A stretch of DNA of 64,000 nt from Saccharibacillus soli (lineage in GTDB: Bacteria > Bacillota > Bacilli > Paenibacillales > Paenibacillaceae). The DNA is taken from NCBI GenBank assembly GCA_002189105.1, contig NIOB01000002.1, forward strand, positions 496,001 through 560,000, written 5' to 3'. The translations under genes were made by a program, and so were the position numbers. The notes beneath the pieces were generated by a model, which searched no databases, was not told the DNA's origin, and saw only the letters and a list, made by a program, of their open reading frames with translations. Of the stretch, positions 51,988-60,623 are shown in pieces; the stretch's first letter is position 1, and each line of letters opens with the position of its first letter.

Positions 51988-53499
51988 ATGAGACGTGGGC
52001 TGATCGTATTCCTGCTCGCTGTTTTGCTGTTCGTATTTTATTACTTCGGCGTTGATTTGTTTGGCACCACCGCCGCCGCCGTCATGAGTATTTTTTCCAC
52101 ATTGACCGTTATCTCGATTGCGTTCGTGATCTTTATGGACAACCGCAATCCTTCGAGTACCTTATCATGGATTCTCGTTCTGGGACTTCTTCCGATCGTC
52201 GGTCTGATCTTCTACTTCCTGTTTGGACAGAACTATTTCCGCCGCCGTAAATACGACAAGAAGGCGGAATGGGATCGCCGCATCTACAAATGGAGCGAGA
52301 AGGATGCGCTGGCCGGAATCGAAAACACCGCTCATTTTACCGAGGAGCAGCAGCGCATCCTGCGTCTGTCGCGCCGACTCTCCTGGATGCCGGTGTCCTA
52401 TTCCAGTCCGACAGCCGTGCTGACCAACGGGGGAAGCACCTTCTCGGAGCTGCTTGAAGCACTGCGTGTAGCCAAGCATCACATTCATATGGAATATTAC
52501 ATTTATCGCGCGGATGACATTGGCACCCAGATTCAGAAGCTGCTTATCCAAAAAGCGCAGGCAGGCGTGGAAGTGCGCTTTATGGTGGATGCGGTGGGCA
52601 GTATTCAGCTTCCGCGCAAGTTTCTGGACGAGATGCGTGAAGCGGGTGTTAAGGTCGCTGTTTTCGGCTCTACCAAGTTTCTGCTGGCAACCAGTCGGGT
52701 GAATTACCGGAATCACCGCAAGATCGTCGTTATCGACAAAAATATCGGCTTTATCGGCGGATTGAATGTGGGGGATGAATACCTCAGCCGCAGCAAGACG
52801 TACGGATTCTGGCGGGATACGCATATGCGGATCGAAGGTGAGGCCGTTGCCATGCTCCAGCGCATCTTCCTGCGGGATTGGCGGCATATGACCGGGGAAC
52901 AGCCGACGGGCCCAGGATATTTTCAGGGCAAAGGAAAGGCTGATCCCAAATATGGAGCGGTGCAGATCATCGCCAGCGGGCCGGATAACGATCGCCGGGC
53001 GTTGAAGCATATTTTCTTCTCGATGATTACGACAGCCAAGAAATCGGTCTGGATTGCCACGCCCTATTTCATTCCGGATGAAGATATTCTGACGGCTCTG
53101 CGTACCGCAGCGCTATCGGGTCTCGATGTGCGGCTGCTGTTCCCGGCCAAGCCGGACAAGAAGCTGCCTTTCTGGGCGTCTCATTCGTATTTCCCGATTC
53201 TGCTGGACGCCGGCGTGAAGATTTATGAATATGAAAAAGGATTTCTTCATTCCAAGCTGCTGATTGTGGACGGAGAAACAGCGAGCATCGGCACGGCCAA
53301 CATGGACATGCGCAGTTTCCATCTCAATTTTGAGGTGAATGCGCTGCTGATGAACAATGCCAGCGTCGAACGGATTGCTGCCGACTTTGAACGGGATCTG
53401 CTGAATACCACGATGATTGATCCCACCGAATTCGGCAGTAAAAAGATGGCGGTGAGGTTCATGGAATCGGCTGCCCGGCTGCTCTCTCCCTTGCTGTAG
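51988..53499 (+). CDS. cls: Cardiolipin synthase (phospholipase D family)
   Basis: A 503-residue enzyme that joins two phosphatidylglycerols to cardiolipin. It has two N-terminal transmembrane helices, the Gram-positive Cls segment DNRNPSSTLSWILVLGLLP and two HKD motifs: HRKIVVID (~242) with GGLNVGDEY, and HSKLLIVD (~421) with GTANMDMRS. ATG at 51988 is preceded by GGGGGAT; an earlier in-frame ATG at 51973 overlaps that site. Confidence 0.95.
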   Translation: MRRGLIVFLLAVLLFVFYYFGVDLFGTTAAAVMSIFSTLTVISIAFVIFMDNRNPSSTLSWILVLGLLPIVGLIFYFLFGQNYFRRRKYDKKAEWDRRIYKWSEKDALAGIENTAHFTEEQQRILRLSRRLSWMPVSYSSPTAVLTNGGSTFSELLEALRVAKHHIHMEYYIYRADDIGTQIQKLLIQKAQAGVEVRFMVDAVGSIQLPRKFLDEMREAGVKVAVFGSTKFLLATSRVNYRNHRKIVVIDKNIGFIGGLNVGDEYLSRSKTYGFWRDTHMRIEGEAVAMLQRIFLRDWRHMTGEQPTGPGYFQGKGKADPKYGAVQIIASGPDNDRRALKHIFFSMITTAKKSVWIATPYFIPDEDILTALRTAALSGLDVRLLFPAKPDKKLPFWASHSYFPILLDAGVKIYEYEKGFLHSKLLIVDGETASIGTANMDMRSFHLNFEVNALLMNNASVERIAADFERDLLNTTMIDPTEFGSKKMAVRFMESAARLLSPLL

Positions 53500-53521
53500 G
53501 CGAGAAATGATGCTTGACGAC

Positions 53522-53552
53522 AAGCAAGGCACTAGGCTGCCTTGCTTTTTTG
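53522..53552 (+). terminator. Rho-independent terminator
   Basis: AAGCAAGGC/GCCTTGCTT followed by T5. Confidence 0.92.
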
Positions 53553-53825
53553 ATGTGTAAACTTGCGGTTAAGAAGCTGAACGTGCGAATACGCCTGGCA
53601 AATAAAACTTGGGGATGTGGGCCAGATGCCGTTTGTCGGAAACCGAACGCTATGGTAGTCTAAAATAGAATCGTGGACTCCAAGCTTTTCGATTTTAAAT
53701 TTGGTTAAAACTAAGCCGCACTCAAACCGATTTTACAAAATACATCATGCGAAAAACGAGCCGTCAGGCCGGTTAGTGGGTAATTAAAGGTGATGGGGCA
53801 AGTCTAATCAGGAAAGGTGAATGGC
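53553..53825 (+). promoter_or_regulatory. Upstream region of the carotenoid operon
   Basis: Gene-free leader that must contain the operon promoter. A TAAAAT -10-like element lies near 53660; no matching -35 or recognisable operator is evident. Confidence 0.3.
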
Positions 53826-55379
53826 ATGGGGAAAAACCAAAACAAAAAAAACGCGATTGTGGTAGGGGCTGGGCCTGGAGGACTTGCGGCAGCAATGCTG
53901 CTCGGCGCCAAGGGATATGAGGTTGACGTGTACGAGAAACAGCCAGTGCCGGGAGGGCGCTCGGGACGGCTGCAACTGGGGTCGTACACCTTCGACCGGG
54001 GCGCAACATTTCTGATGATGCCGCAGCTGCTCGAAGAATTATTTGAGCGGGCGGGGCGTTCGGTGCATGATTATGTCAAACTGCATCGGCTTGACCCTCT
54101 GTATGGCTTGTATTTTGACCGCGGACAAACGGTGCTGATGCCCTCCAATGACAATGAGGAGACGGCAAAACGAATCCGTGCGCTGTTCCCCGGAGAAGAG
54201 GCTGGATTCCATCGTTTTATGACCGATGAGTCAGTGAAATATGAACATGTGGAACCGCTGCTCCGGCGCCCGTTTGGGGGATTCGGCGATTATCTCAAGG
54301 GAGATGCAATCAAGGCGCTTCCCTATTTGAAAGTCACGGATACGGTCTATGGGCAATTATCGCGTTACTTTAAAGATGAACGGTTGAAATATGCGTTTAC
54401 CTTCCAATCGAAATATCTGGGCATGTCGGCGTGGAACTGCCCGGGCACTTTCACAATTCTGTCGTTTATGGAACATCGTTTTGGATTGCTGCACCCGATT
54501 GGCGGTATTGCGGCATTGTGGGATGCGATGGTCAAGGTGGCAGAAGAGTACGGCGTGCGCTTCCACATGGGCTGTCCCGTGGACAAAATTCTGACGGCAA
54601 ACGGACGAGCTACGGGAGTTCGCCTGCCGGATGGCAGCACGCAGTCTACAGAGCATATTGTCATTGGAGCGGACTTTGCCTCTGCCATGAACGGATTATT
54701 TGAGCCAGGGGTGCTCAAAAAATATACGCCTAAGAAGCTGGAAGCGAAGAAATATTCGTGTTCGACCGCCATGTTGTATCTGGGGATTGATGGCGAGGTG
54801 GATCTGCCGCATCATTCCATTCATTTCGCAGATGACTATGCCCAAAACGTGAAGGAGATTACGGAGACGCTGGTACTGTCGGAAGATCCTTCGATTTACG
54901 TGCATAACCCATCGAAGCTTGATCCGACACTTGCGCCGGCAGGCAAATCTTCGCTGTATGTGCTGATGCCCGTTCCCAATCTCAAAGGGGATACGGACTG
55001 GGACCTACAGCGTGAAGAATTGAAAGACTGGATGCTGGATCGCCTGGAGGGTATTGAACAGTTGAAAGGACTGCGCAGCCGGATTGAGGAGGCTGCCTTC
55101 TTTACACCGCTGGACTGGCAGCAAGAGCTGGATGTCTATCGGGGAGCGACCTTTAACCTGTCGCACAATCTGGGACAGATGATGGCGCTGCGCCCGCATA
55201 ACCGCTTTGAAGAGATCGAGCGCGTATGGCTGGTTGGTGGAGGTACCCATCCCGGAAGCGGTCTGCCTACGATCTTTGAATCGGCGCGGATCAGTGTGGA
55301 CCTGATTGAAGGTACGGACGGTCGTCCTCAGGCGCAGCCGACGGTGCAAGCTTCCATGGCCGCGGGAGGAGCAGAATGA
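53826..55379 (+). CDS. Carotenoid desaturase/oxidase (CrtN/CrtI family), first copy
   Basis: A 517-residue flavoprotein. The N-terminal FAD fold is IVVGAGPGGLAAAMLLGAKG, followed by VPGGRSGRL and FDRGATFLMMP; the C-terminal family signature is VWLVGGGTHPGSGLPTIFESA. It differs from the other two desaturases of the operon and shares parts with both CrtN and CrtI. It may correspond to the CrtNc-type oxidase of C30 pathways, but assignment by motifs is weak. ATG at 53826 has GAAAGGTGA upstream. Its stop overlaps the next start (ATGA). Confidence 0.85.
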   Translation: MGKNQNKKNAIVVGAGPGGLAAAMLLGAKGYEVDVYEKQPVPGGRSGRLQLGSYTFDRGATFLMMPQLLEELFERAGRSVHDYVKLHRLDPLYGLYFDRGQTVLMPSNDNEETAKRIRALFPGEEAGFHRFMTDESVKYEHVEPLLRRPFGGFGDYLKGDAIKALPYLKVTDTVYGQLSRYFKDERLKYAFTFQSKYLGMSAWNCPGTFTILSFMEHRFGLLHPIGGIAALWDAMVKVAEEYGVRFHMGCPVDKILTANGRATGVRLPDGSTQSTEHIVIGADFASAMNGLFEPGVLKKYTPKKLEAKKYSCSTAMLYLGIDGEVDLPHHSIHFADDYAQNVKEITETLVLSEDPSIYVHNPSKLDPTLAPAGKSSLYVLMPVPNLKGDTDWDLQREELKDWMLDRLEGIEQLKGLRSRIEEAAFFTPLDWQQELDVYRGATFNLSHNLGQMMALRPHNRFEEIERVWLVGGGTHPGSGLPTIFESARISVDLIEGTDGRPQAQPTVQASMAAGGAE

Positions 55380-56851
55380 GCCGCGCTCCGCGCGTCGCCA
55401 TCGTAGGCGGCGGCATCGGCGGCCTGACCTCGGCGCTGTTGCTTAGTCACCGGGGAGCCGAAGTGACATTGATTGAATCGCGTGATCGACTGGGAGGTAG
55501 GATCGCCTTTGAACGCGATGCTGGAGATGTGCATCGTATCGACCAAGGGCCTACGATTGTTCTGCTGCCCGAGATGCTGCTGTCGATTCTCGAAGAAGGG
55601 GGCATCGAACGGGAGCGGATCAAGCTTATCGAATCGGACCCTTTGTATCGCATCCATTACACAGATGGACAGGTGATGACCAAGCGCCGCCATCCTGAGG
55701 ATCAGGAGAAAGAGATCGAAAGGCTGTTTCCTGGAGAATCCGAAGGATACGTGCGTTATATGAACCAAATGCGTGCGATGTATCCTGGGGCGCAAAAAGC
55801 GGTGCTGGAGCGTACCTTTCCGCGCAAGCGCGACTTCTTCACGCCGCGTCAGATTCGGCTGCTGGGCAAACTGCAGGCTCATCGAAGTGTCAGAGCGGCA
55901 GCTTCACGATACTTCAAGTCGGATAATCTGATCGATGCCTATTCCCTTCAGTCTCTCTATATCGGGGGACAACCGGCGGGGACGCCGGGCGTCTATTCCA
56001 TTCTGCCGTATGCAGAGCATGAATTTGGCATCTGGATGATCGAAGGCGGATATGCTCGCCTGCCTGTCATTCTGGAAGAAGAACTGCGTGCCCGGGGCGT
56101 AACGATTCGTCTGAATGAACGCGTAGAGAAGCTTCCAGTCGAAGAAGGACGATGCCGGGGCATCATGGTAGGTGGAACGCGGGAAGAGTACGACGCGGTA
56201 TTGTTTAACGGCGATTTCCCCGCTATCCTTCCACTGCTGGAAGGGCAGCCCGAAGCGCGTTCACGTAAGCCGTACCGTCCTTCGTCGGGCTGTGTATTGG
56301 TCTATCTCGCGGCGGACAAGCGCTGGGAAGATACAGCCGCGCACCAGTTTTTTCTACCTGACAGCCTGAGCGACGGCCTGCAGGCGATCTTCGAGCGAGG
56401 GATGATTCCCGCTAATCCATCCTTCTATGTCTTCAATCCCGTTGAATTGGACCCCCATGCCGCTCCGTCGGGGGAGAGCGTATTATATTTCCTGATTCCC
56501 GCACCGGATGCTTCACAGATGAATTGGCCGAAGGAAGGGCGGCGCCTGGCCCGTAAAGTGCTTAAGGAAGCGGAGCGCCGGGGATTTCCCGGGCTTCGTG
56601 AATCGATTAAATGGATCAAGCTGCGTACGCCGGAAGATGCGCAGCGTGACGGCAATTATGTGGGCGGGAGCTTTGGCATTGCTCCAATTCTCACGCAGTC
56701 CGGCCCTTATCGGCCTCAGCCCAGACCTTTTGCCAGCATTGACGGCCTGTATGCGGCAGGTGCTTCCGTCCATCCGGGCGGAGGGGTGCCGATCGTGATG
56801 CAAGGAGCCAGAATGGCCGTAAATCAGCTTTTGGAGGAGTGGAATCCATGA
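55376..56851 (+). CDS. crtN: Diapophytoene desaturase-like (CrtN type)
   Basis: A 491-residue flavoprotein desaturase. FAD motif VAIVGGGIGGLTSALLL; GPTIVLLPEMLLSIL; the segment LQSLYIGGQPAGTPGVYSIL corresponds to LYIGIDPKRGPSLYSII of S. aureus CrtN, and GGSFGIAPILTQSGPYRPQ to its late region. It ends GAGASVHPGG-like (YAAGASVHPGGGVPIV). CrtN introduces conjugated double bonds into 4,4'-diapophytoene. It overlaps both neighbours by 4 nt, showing tight translational coupling. Confidence 0.85.
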   Translation: MSRAPRVAIVGGGIGGLTSALLLSHRGAEVTLIESRDRLGGRIAFERDAGDVHRIDQGPTIVLLPEMLLSILEEGGIERERIKLIESDPLYRIHYTDGQVMTKRRHPEDQEKEIERLFPGESEGYVRYMNQMRAMYPGAQKAVLERTFPRKRDFFTPRQIRLLGKLQAHRSVRAAASRYFKSDNLIDAYSLQSLYIGGQPAGTPGVYSILPYAEHEFGIWMIEGGYARLPVILEEELRARGVTIRLNERVEKLPVEEGRCRGIMVGGTREEYDAVLFNGDFPAILPLLEGQPEARSRKPYRPSSGCVLVYLAADKRWEDTAAHQFFLPDSLSDGLQAIFERGMIPANPSFYVFNPVELDPHAAPSGESVLYFLIPAPDASQMNWPKEGRRLARKVLKEAERRGFPGLRESIKWIKLRTPEDAQRDGNYVGGSFGIAPILTQSGPYRPQPRPFASIDGLYAAGASVHPGGGVPIVMQGARMAVNQLLEEWNP

Positions 56852-57720
56852 ACGAACAGATCATGCAGCAGTGTGAGGAAGCCATGCGTCGAGGCTCCTC
56901 CTCGTTTTACCACGCCTTTCGGGATTTACCCGAGAGAAGGCGGCACGCGGTATATGTTATCTATGCGTTCTGCCGCCTGATCGACGATAGTGTCGATGAG
57001 CCGGAGACTTCGCCCTTTACCATTCACGAGCTGAGAGCCAAGTTTCTGGACCTGGATCAAGCGGACGGACATTATATCTGGCCAGCCCTGCGCTGGTTGT
57101 TCGGCAGCTTCCCGAATCTGGATCGTCGTCCGTTTCTCAGTCAGATGGACGGGCAGCTCACGGACTTGACGCTTCTGCGTTACGAGACGATGGATGAGCT
57201 TGAACATTATTGCTATCTGGTAGCTGGCACCGTAGGCGAGATGCTGCTTCCGGTGCTGCGTGATGATCTTCATGCTGAAGCGGCAGAAGCGGGAATTGCT
57301 CTCGGAAAGGGCATGCAGATCGTCAACATCATCCGGGATGTGGGCGAAGATCTGCGCCGGGGGCGCCGATATATTCCTGCCGAACTGATGCGGCGTCACG
57401 GCTATACAGAAGAAGATCTTGAGCGCGGCATTATTGATGCACGATTCGTGGCGATGATCGATGAGCTTCATGCCCAGGCAGCCGCCTGGTTTGCCAAGGG
57501 CTTGTCGAATCTGGAGACTTATCCGAAGCGCAGCGGCCTGGCGGTCGCGCTGGCCGCAGCTTTCTACGGTGCGATCTTCGATCAGGTGCGCCGAAATGGA
57601 TATGACGTATTCAACCGCAGAGCGATCGTCCCGGATGAGGAAAAAGGAGCGCTGCTTATGCGCGTACTGTCTGCTTTTGGTGCGGCAGGGGATGCGGCGG
57701 ACAGCGCCGCAGTGTCCTGA
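56848..57720 (+). CDS. crtM: Phytoene/squalene-synthase family, diapophytoene synthase-like
   Basis: A 290-residue head-to-head prenyl synthase. Both aspartate-rich motifs are present: CRLIDDSVDEPE and NIIRDVGEDLRRGRRYIP, together with YxxAG-like CYLVAGTVGEMLLPVL. In C30 pathways CrtM condenses two farnesyl diphosphates to 4,4'-diapophytoene; the companion CrtN/CrtP genes favour this over C40 phytoene. ATG at 56848 overlaps the crtN stop, and its own stop overlaps the next ATG (TGATG). Confidence 0.92.
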   Translation: MNEQIMQQCEEAMRRGSSSFYHAFRDLPERRRHAVYVIYAFCRLIDDSVDEPETSPFTIHELRAKFLDLDQADGHYIWPALRWLFGSFPNLDRRPFLSQMDGQLTDLTLLRYETMDELEHYCYLVAGTVGEMLLPVLRDDLHAEAAEAGIALGKGMQIVNIIRDVGEDLRRGRRYIPAELMRRHGYTEEDLERGIIDARFVAMIDELHAQAAAWFAKGLSNLETYPKRSGLAVALAAAFYGAIFDQVRRNGYDVFNRRAIVPDEEKGALLMRVLSAFGAAGDAADSAAVS

Positions 57721-58691
57721 TGAGCGGTTTCGGGAACCTTGCGGTTCCCCAAGATCCCCGCGATCCGTCCATGCAGGAGCCTGCCACCCCGAATTCGGCG
57801 GTTGGCCATCATCCGGCTCATGCGGTATCCGTGTCTTCGCCTCAGCTCCAGCGCCCAAGCGCTTCGGAGCGGGCAGCTCGAATCTTGGGCATCGTCTTCT
57901 ATGTGTGGATGGCGATCGGCTTGACGTTGATGCTGACGGTTGGGGTACCCAAGCCGCTGGGCTTCTCGAACGCGCTGTTTCTGGTCTTTTATGCCGTGTA
58001 TGCCCTGATCCTGCTGAATCTGGCAGCGGCGAAGTTGGAACACGCACAGAATGCACCGCCTGGAATCCGTACCTACGCCAGGCCGCTCCCGAGATTGATA
58101 GCCGGTGCAGCCGGCATCTGGCTTGGCGGCATGGCTGTCGAGTGGAGCGGAGTTCATACCGGCTGGCCATTCGGCGGTTATGCGTATTCCTGGATTCTGG
58201 GTCCGCATCTCTTCGGCGTTCCCATTACGCTGGGCTTCGCCTGGATTGCGGTCATCGGCAGTTCGACACTCCTTGCAGGCCCGGTTAAACCAACATTCTT
58301 GGGCCGCATCAGCAAAGCCATCCAGATTGGCTTTTGGACGGTGCTGATCGACTTTGTTCTGGACCCGGCGGCGGCTTCGCGGGGCTTCTGGCACTGGAGC
58401 GGCACGGGCGGCTTCTACGGCATTCCCTGGAGCAATTTCGCCAGCTGGTTTGTGGTCGGAGCGCTGCTGTCGCTGCTGCTGCCGGATCGTCTGCCAAGCT
58501 GCCGAACGCGGCTGCTTGGATTAAGGCTTTATCAACTTATTTTGCTCATGTTTGGCCTCCTCGCCCTTCAGGATGGGATCTATGGTCCTGCCGGAATCGC
58601 GCTGGTCGGCATTGGGCTATCGGAGGCAAAGTTCCGTTATGATACCCGCAGAACATTCCCCGGCGTTTCGCGCTCTGTTCGATCTCTATAA
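57720..58691 (+). CDS. CruF-like carotenoid biosynthesis membrane protein (DUF422)
   Basis: A 323-residue protein with ~7-8 transmembrane helices after a disordered ~55-residue start. Family motifs are EWSGVHTGWPFGGYAYSWIL, GVPITLGFAW, LDPAAASRGFWHWSG and GFYGIPWSNFASWF. CruF proteins hydrate the psi end of carotenoids; in Gram-positive C30 clusters they are thought to create the hydroxyl later glycosylated. The start codon overlaps the crtM stop. Its last 53 nt overlap the acyltransferase gene. Confidence 0.85.
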   Translation: MSGFGNLAVPQDPRDPSMQEPATPNSAVGHHPAHAVSVSSPQLQRPSASERAARILGIVFYVWMAIGLTLMLTVGVPKPLGFSNALFLVFYAVYALILLNLAAAKLEHAQNAPPGIRTYARPLPRLIAGAAGIWLGGMAVEWSGVHTGWPFGGYAYSWILGPHLFGVPITLGFAWIAVIGSSTLLAGPVKPTFLGRISKAIQIGFWTVLIDFVLDPAAASRGFWHWSGTGGFYGIPWSNFASWFVVGALLSLLLPDRLPSCRTRLLGLRLYQLILLMFGLLALQDGIYGPAGIALVGIGLSEAKFRYDTRRTFPGVSRSVRSL

Positions 58692-59445
58692 CCGTCGCTA
58701 CCTGCTGCCCCGTGCTTTTCGCTGCATAAATCTGTATGGCAGCCTGGAAGCCGGGGTAGATCGACAGCGGCCGATTCTATATATCGCCAACCACAGCTCC
58801 TGGTGGGATGGGCTGCTGCTGTTTCATCTCTGGCGGCGAAGCGGCGAGAATCATCATTACGTGATGATGGACGAACAACAGCTGTCCAAGTATCGTTTCT
58901 TCCGCAAACTGGGCGCGTATTCCGTAGACAAGAGCAGTGCGGGTGCAAGCCGCGCCTCGCTTCGTTACAGCGAGGATCTGCTGCTTGCGGGCAATCGGGT
59001 GTGGTTGTTCCCACAGGGCGATATTCGGCATTTGGAGAGCCGCCCGCTGATTCTTCAGTCTGGAGCGGCTCATCTGCTTCGGCGTGTGCCGCAGGCTGCC
59101 GTCGTGCCGGTCACGTTCTACTATACGCAGGGTCTTCATTCCAAGTCGGAAGTCTCGCTGGAAGTCGGCCGTCCTCTCATGGAGGACTGGTCAGTCCTGG
59201 ATCGCTCTGCGATCATGGCCATGCTGCAAGACGAATTACAGCGGCAGCTCGATCGGCATCGTGATCGGGCCATCCAGGCTGTAAACCATCCAAAGTCGGT
59301 GCAGCCGCCCGATCCTGATCGGGTCATCGAGGCTGTAAACCATCCAAAGTCGGTACGGCCGCCCGATCGTGAACTGCTGCGCACGGGACTTTCGGTCAAC
59401 GAGAAGTTTGACCGGGTGCGGCGAGGAAGGAGGCCAGCGCATTGA
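58639..59445 (+). CDS. PlsC-type acyltransferase of the carotenoid operon
   Basis: A 268-residue 1-acylglycerol-phosphate-acyltransferase-fold protein with the HX4D motif NHSSWWD, the glycine/glutamine block WLFPQGDIRHLES and PVTFYYTQGL. It is a likely candidate to esterify a glycosylated carotenoid with a fatty acid, the role played in staphyloxanthin synthesis by the unrelated CrtO. The C-terminal ~35 residues are an 18-residue tandem repeat (IQAVNHPKSVQPPD, IEAVNHPKSVRPPD) outside the fold. ATG at 58639 lies within the preceding gene, with CGGAGG 12 nt upstream. Confidence 0.82.
   Translation: MIPAEHSPAFRALFDLYNRRYLLPRAFRCINLYGSLEAGVDRQRPILYIANHSSWWDGLLLFHLWRRSGENHHYVMMDEQQLSKYRFFRKLGAYSVDKSSAGASRASLRYSEDLLLAGNRVWLFPQGDIRHLESRPLILQSGAAHLLRRVPQAAVVPVTFYYTQGLHSKSEVSLEVGRPLMEDWSVLDRSAIMAMLQDELQRQLDRHRDRAIQAVNHPKSVQPPDPDRVIEAVNHPKSVRPPDRELLRTGLSVNEKFDRVRRGRRPAH
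59266..59367 (+). repeat. Two copies of a 54-bp unit with inverted ends
   Basis: Copy 1 begins at 59266 and copy 2 at about 59320. They differ at only a few bases, and both are in frame in the acyltransferase gene. Each unit starts GATCGGG and ends CCCGATC, so it is bounded by 7-bp inverted repeats and could fold back on itself. Confidence 0.85.
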
Positions 59446-60584
59446 CCCTGCTCGCTCATCTCATGACGTTTCTGTCTGTGCTGTTGGTCGCGCAGCTTAT
59501 TTTTGTGTTGATGAATATCCGGGCACTGCCTATGCCCGGTCGCAAGGCCAAACGGATTGAAGGGCGTCCGCTCGTATCCGTACTGATTCCCGTCCGCGAT
59601 GAAGAACGCAATATCGCGGCCTGTTTGCAGCATGTGCTGGCCTCTGACGATTCCGAGTTTCGCCTGGAAGTGATCGTCTATGACGATGGTTCCAGCGATG
59701 CCACCGCCGACATTGTTCGGCAGATCGCGGTTAGCGATCCGCGCGTTCGCCTCATGCCCGGCGTGGAACTCCCGCCGGGATGGAAAGGCAAGTGCCATGC
59801 CTGTTATCAGCTTGCGGATCGGGCGTCCGGCAGCTGGTATCTGATGCTGGATGCTGATGTACGACTGTATCCATCGGCTATTCGGGATACGCTGCGTACG
59901 GCCATCTCCCGCCGCGCCGGACTGGTGACCGGATTTCCCCGGCAGAAGGTGGACAGTTGGCTGGAGAAGCTGGTCGTTCCCATGATGAATTTTGTCATTC
60001 TGTGTCATCTTCCCATTCCGTTCGTCTCCCGGTCGCGCAGCAGTATGTTTGCCGCAGCCCATGGAGCCTTTATGCTGTTTAAGAAGTCGGCTTATCAATC
60101 TACGGGCAGCTACGAAGCGATCAAAAATGAGATGCTTGATGACATGGCGATGGCGCGTGCGATCAAAAAATGCGGTTATCGTATGGAGCTGGTCGATCTG
60201 ACGCGTCACGCAGAGATGCGGATGTATCACAGCTCCCAGGAAGTCTGGGAAGGCTATCGCAAGAATCTCTTTCTGGGTCTTGGACGAAGCTATCTGTTAC
60301 TGCTGCTGCTGGTACTCGGTTACACCGCCCTGTATCTGCTGCCGCTGGTCGTATTCCTGGTGGGCGTGATCGCCGGCAGTCTCCATCTGGCTCTGACTGC
60401 GGGCACGGCGCTGCTGCTGGGCATGACCATCAAGGGACTGAGCGATCTTCGCGGAGGTCTGCCCTTCATCTACGGTCTGTTGATGCCTGCTGCCGCAGCC
60501 TGCACGATTGCACTGGCCGTGTCGAGTGCGCTGCAAGGTTCAAGCGGACGCGGCTATGAATGGAAAGGACGGCGTTATGTGTGA
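59442..60584 (+). CDS. crtQ: Family 2 glycosyltransferase (CrtQ-like)
   Basis: A 380-residue membrane glycosyltransferase. An N-terminal helix precedes the GT-A domain with VSVLIPVRDEERNIAACL, IVYDDGSSDATADIV, the DxD motif LMLDADVRLY and a later MLDDMAMARAIKKCGYR; three to four helices end the protein. PGWKGKCHACYQ and the terminal EWKGRRYV correspond to WYGKSHACYQ and EWKGRQY of staphylococcal CrtQ, which glycosylates diaponeurosporenoate. TTG at 59442 overlaps the previous stop (TTGA) and has AAGGAGG 8 nt upstream. Confidence 0.87.
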   Translation: MTLLAHLMTFLSVLLVAQLIFVLMNIRALPMPGRKAKRIEGRPLVSVLIPVRDEERNIAACLQHVLASDDSEFRLEVIVYDDGSSDATADIVRQIAVSDPRVRLMPGVELPPGWKGKCHACYQLADRASGSWYLMLDADVRLYPSAIRDTLRTAISRRAGLVTGFPRQKVDSWLEKLVVPMMNFVILCHLPIPFVSRSRSSMFAAAHGAFMLFKKSAYQSTGSYEAIKNEMLDDMAMARAIKKCGYRMELVDLTRHAEMRMYHSSQEVWEGYRKNLFLGLGRSYLLLLLLVLGYTALYLLPLVVFLVGVIAGSLHLALTAGTALLLGMTIKGLSDLRGGLPFIYGLLMPAAAACTIALAVSSALQGSSGRGYEWKGRRYV

Positions 60585-60623
60585 TGACTGCGGAGATCAG
60601 ACAGAGAAAAGGAGGTGCTGCCG

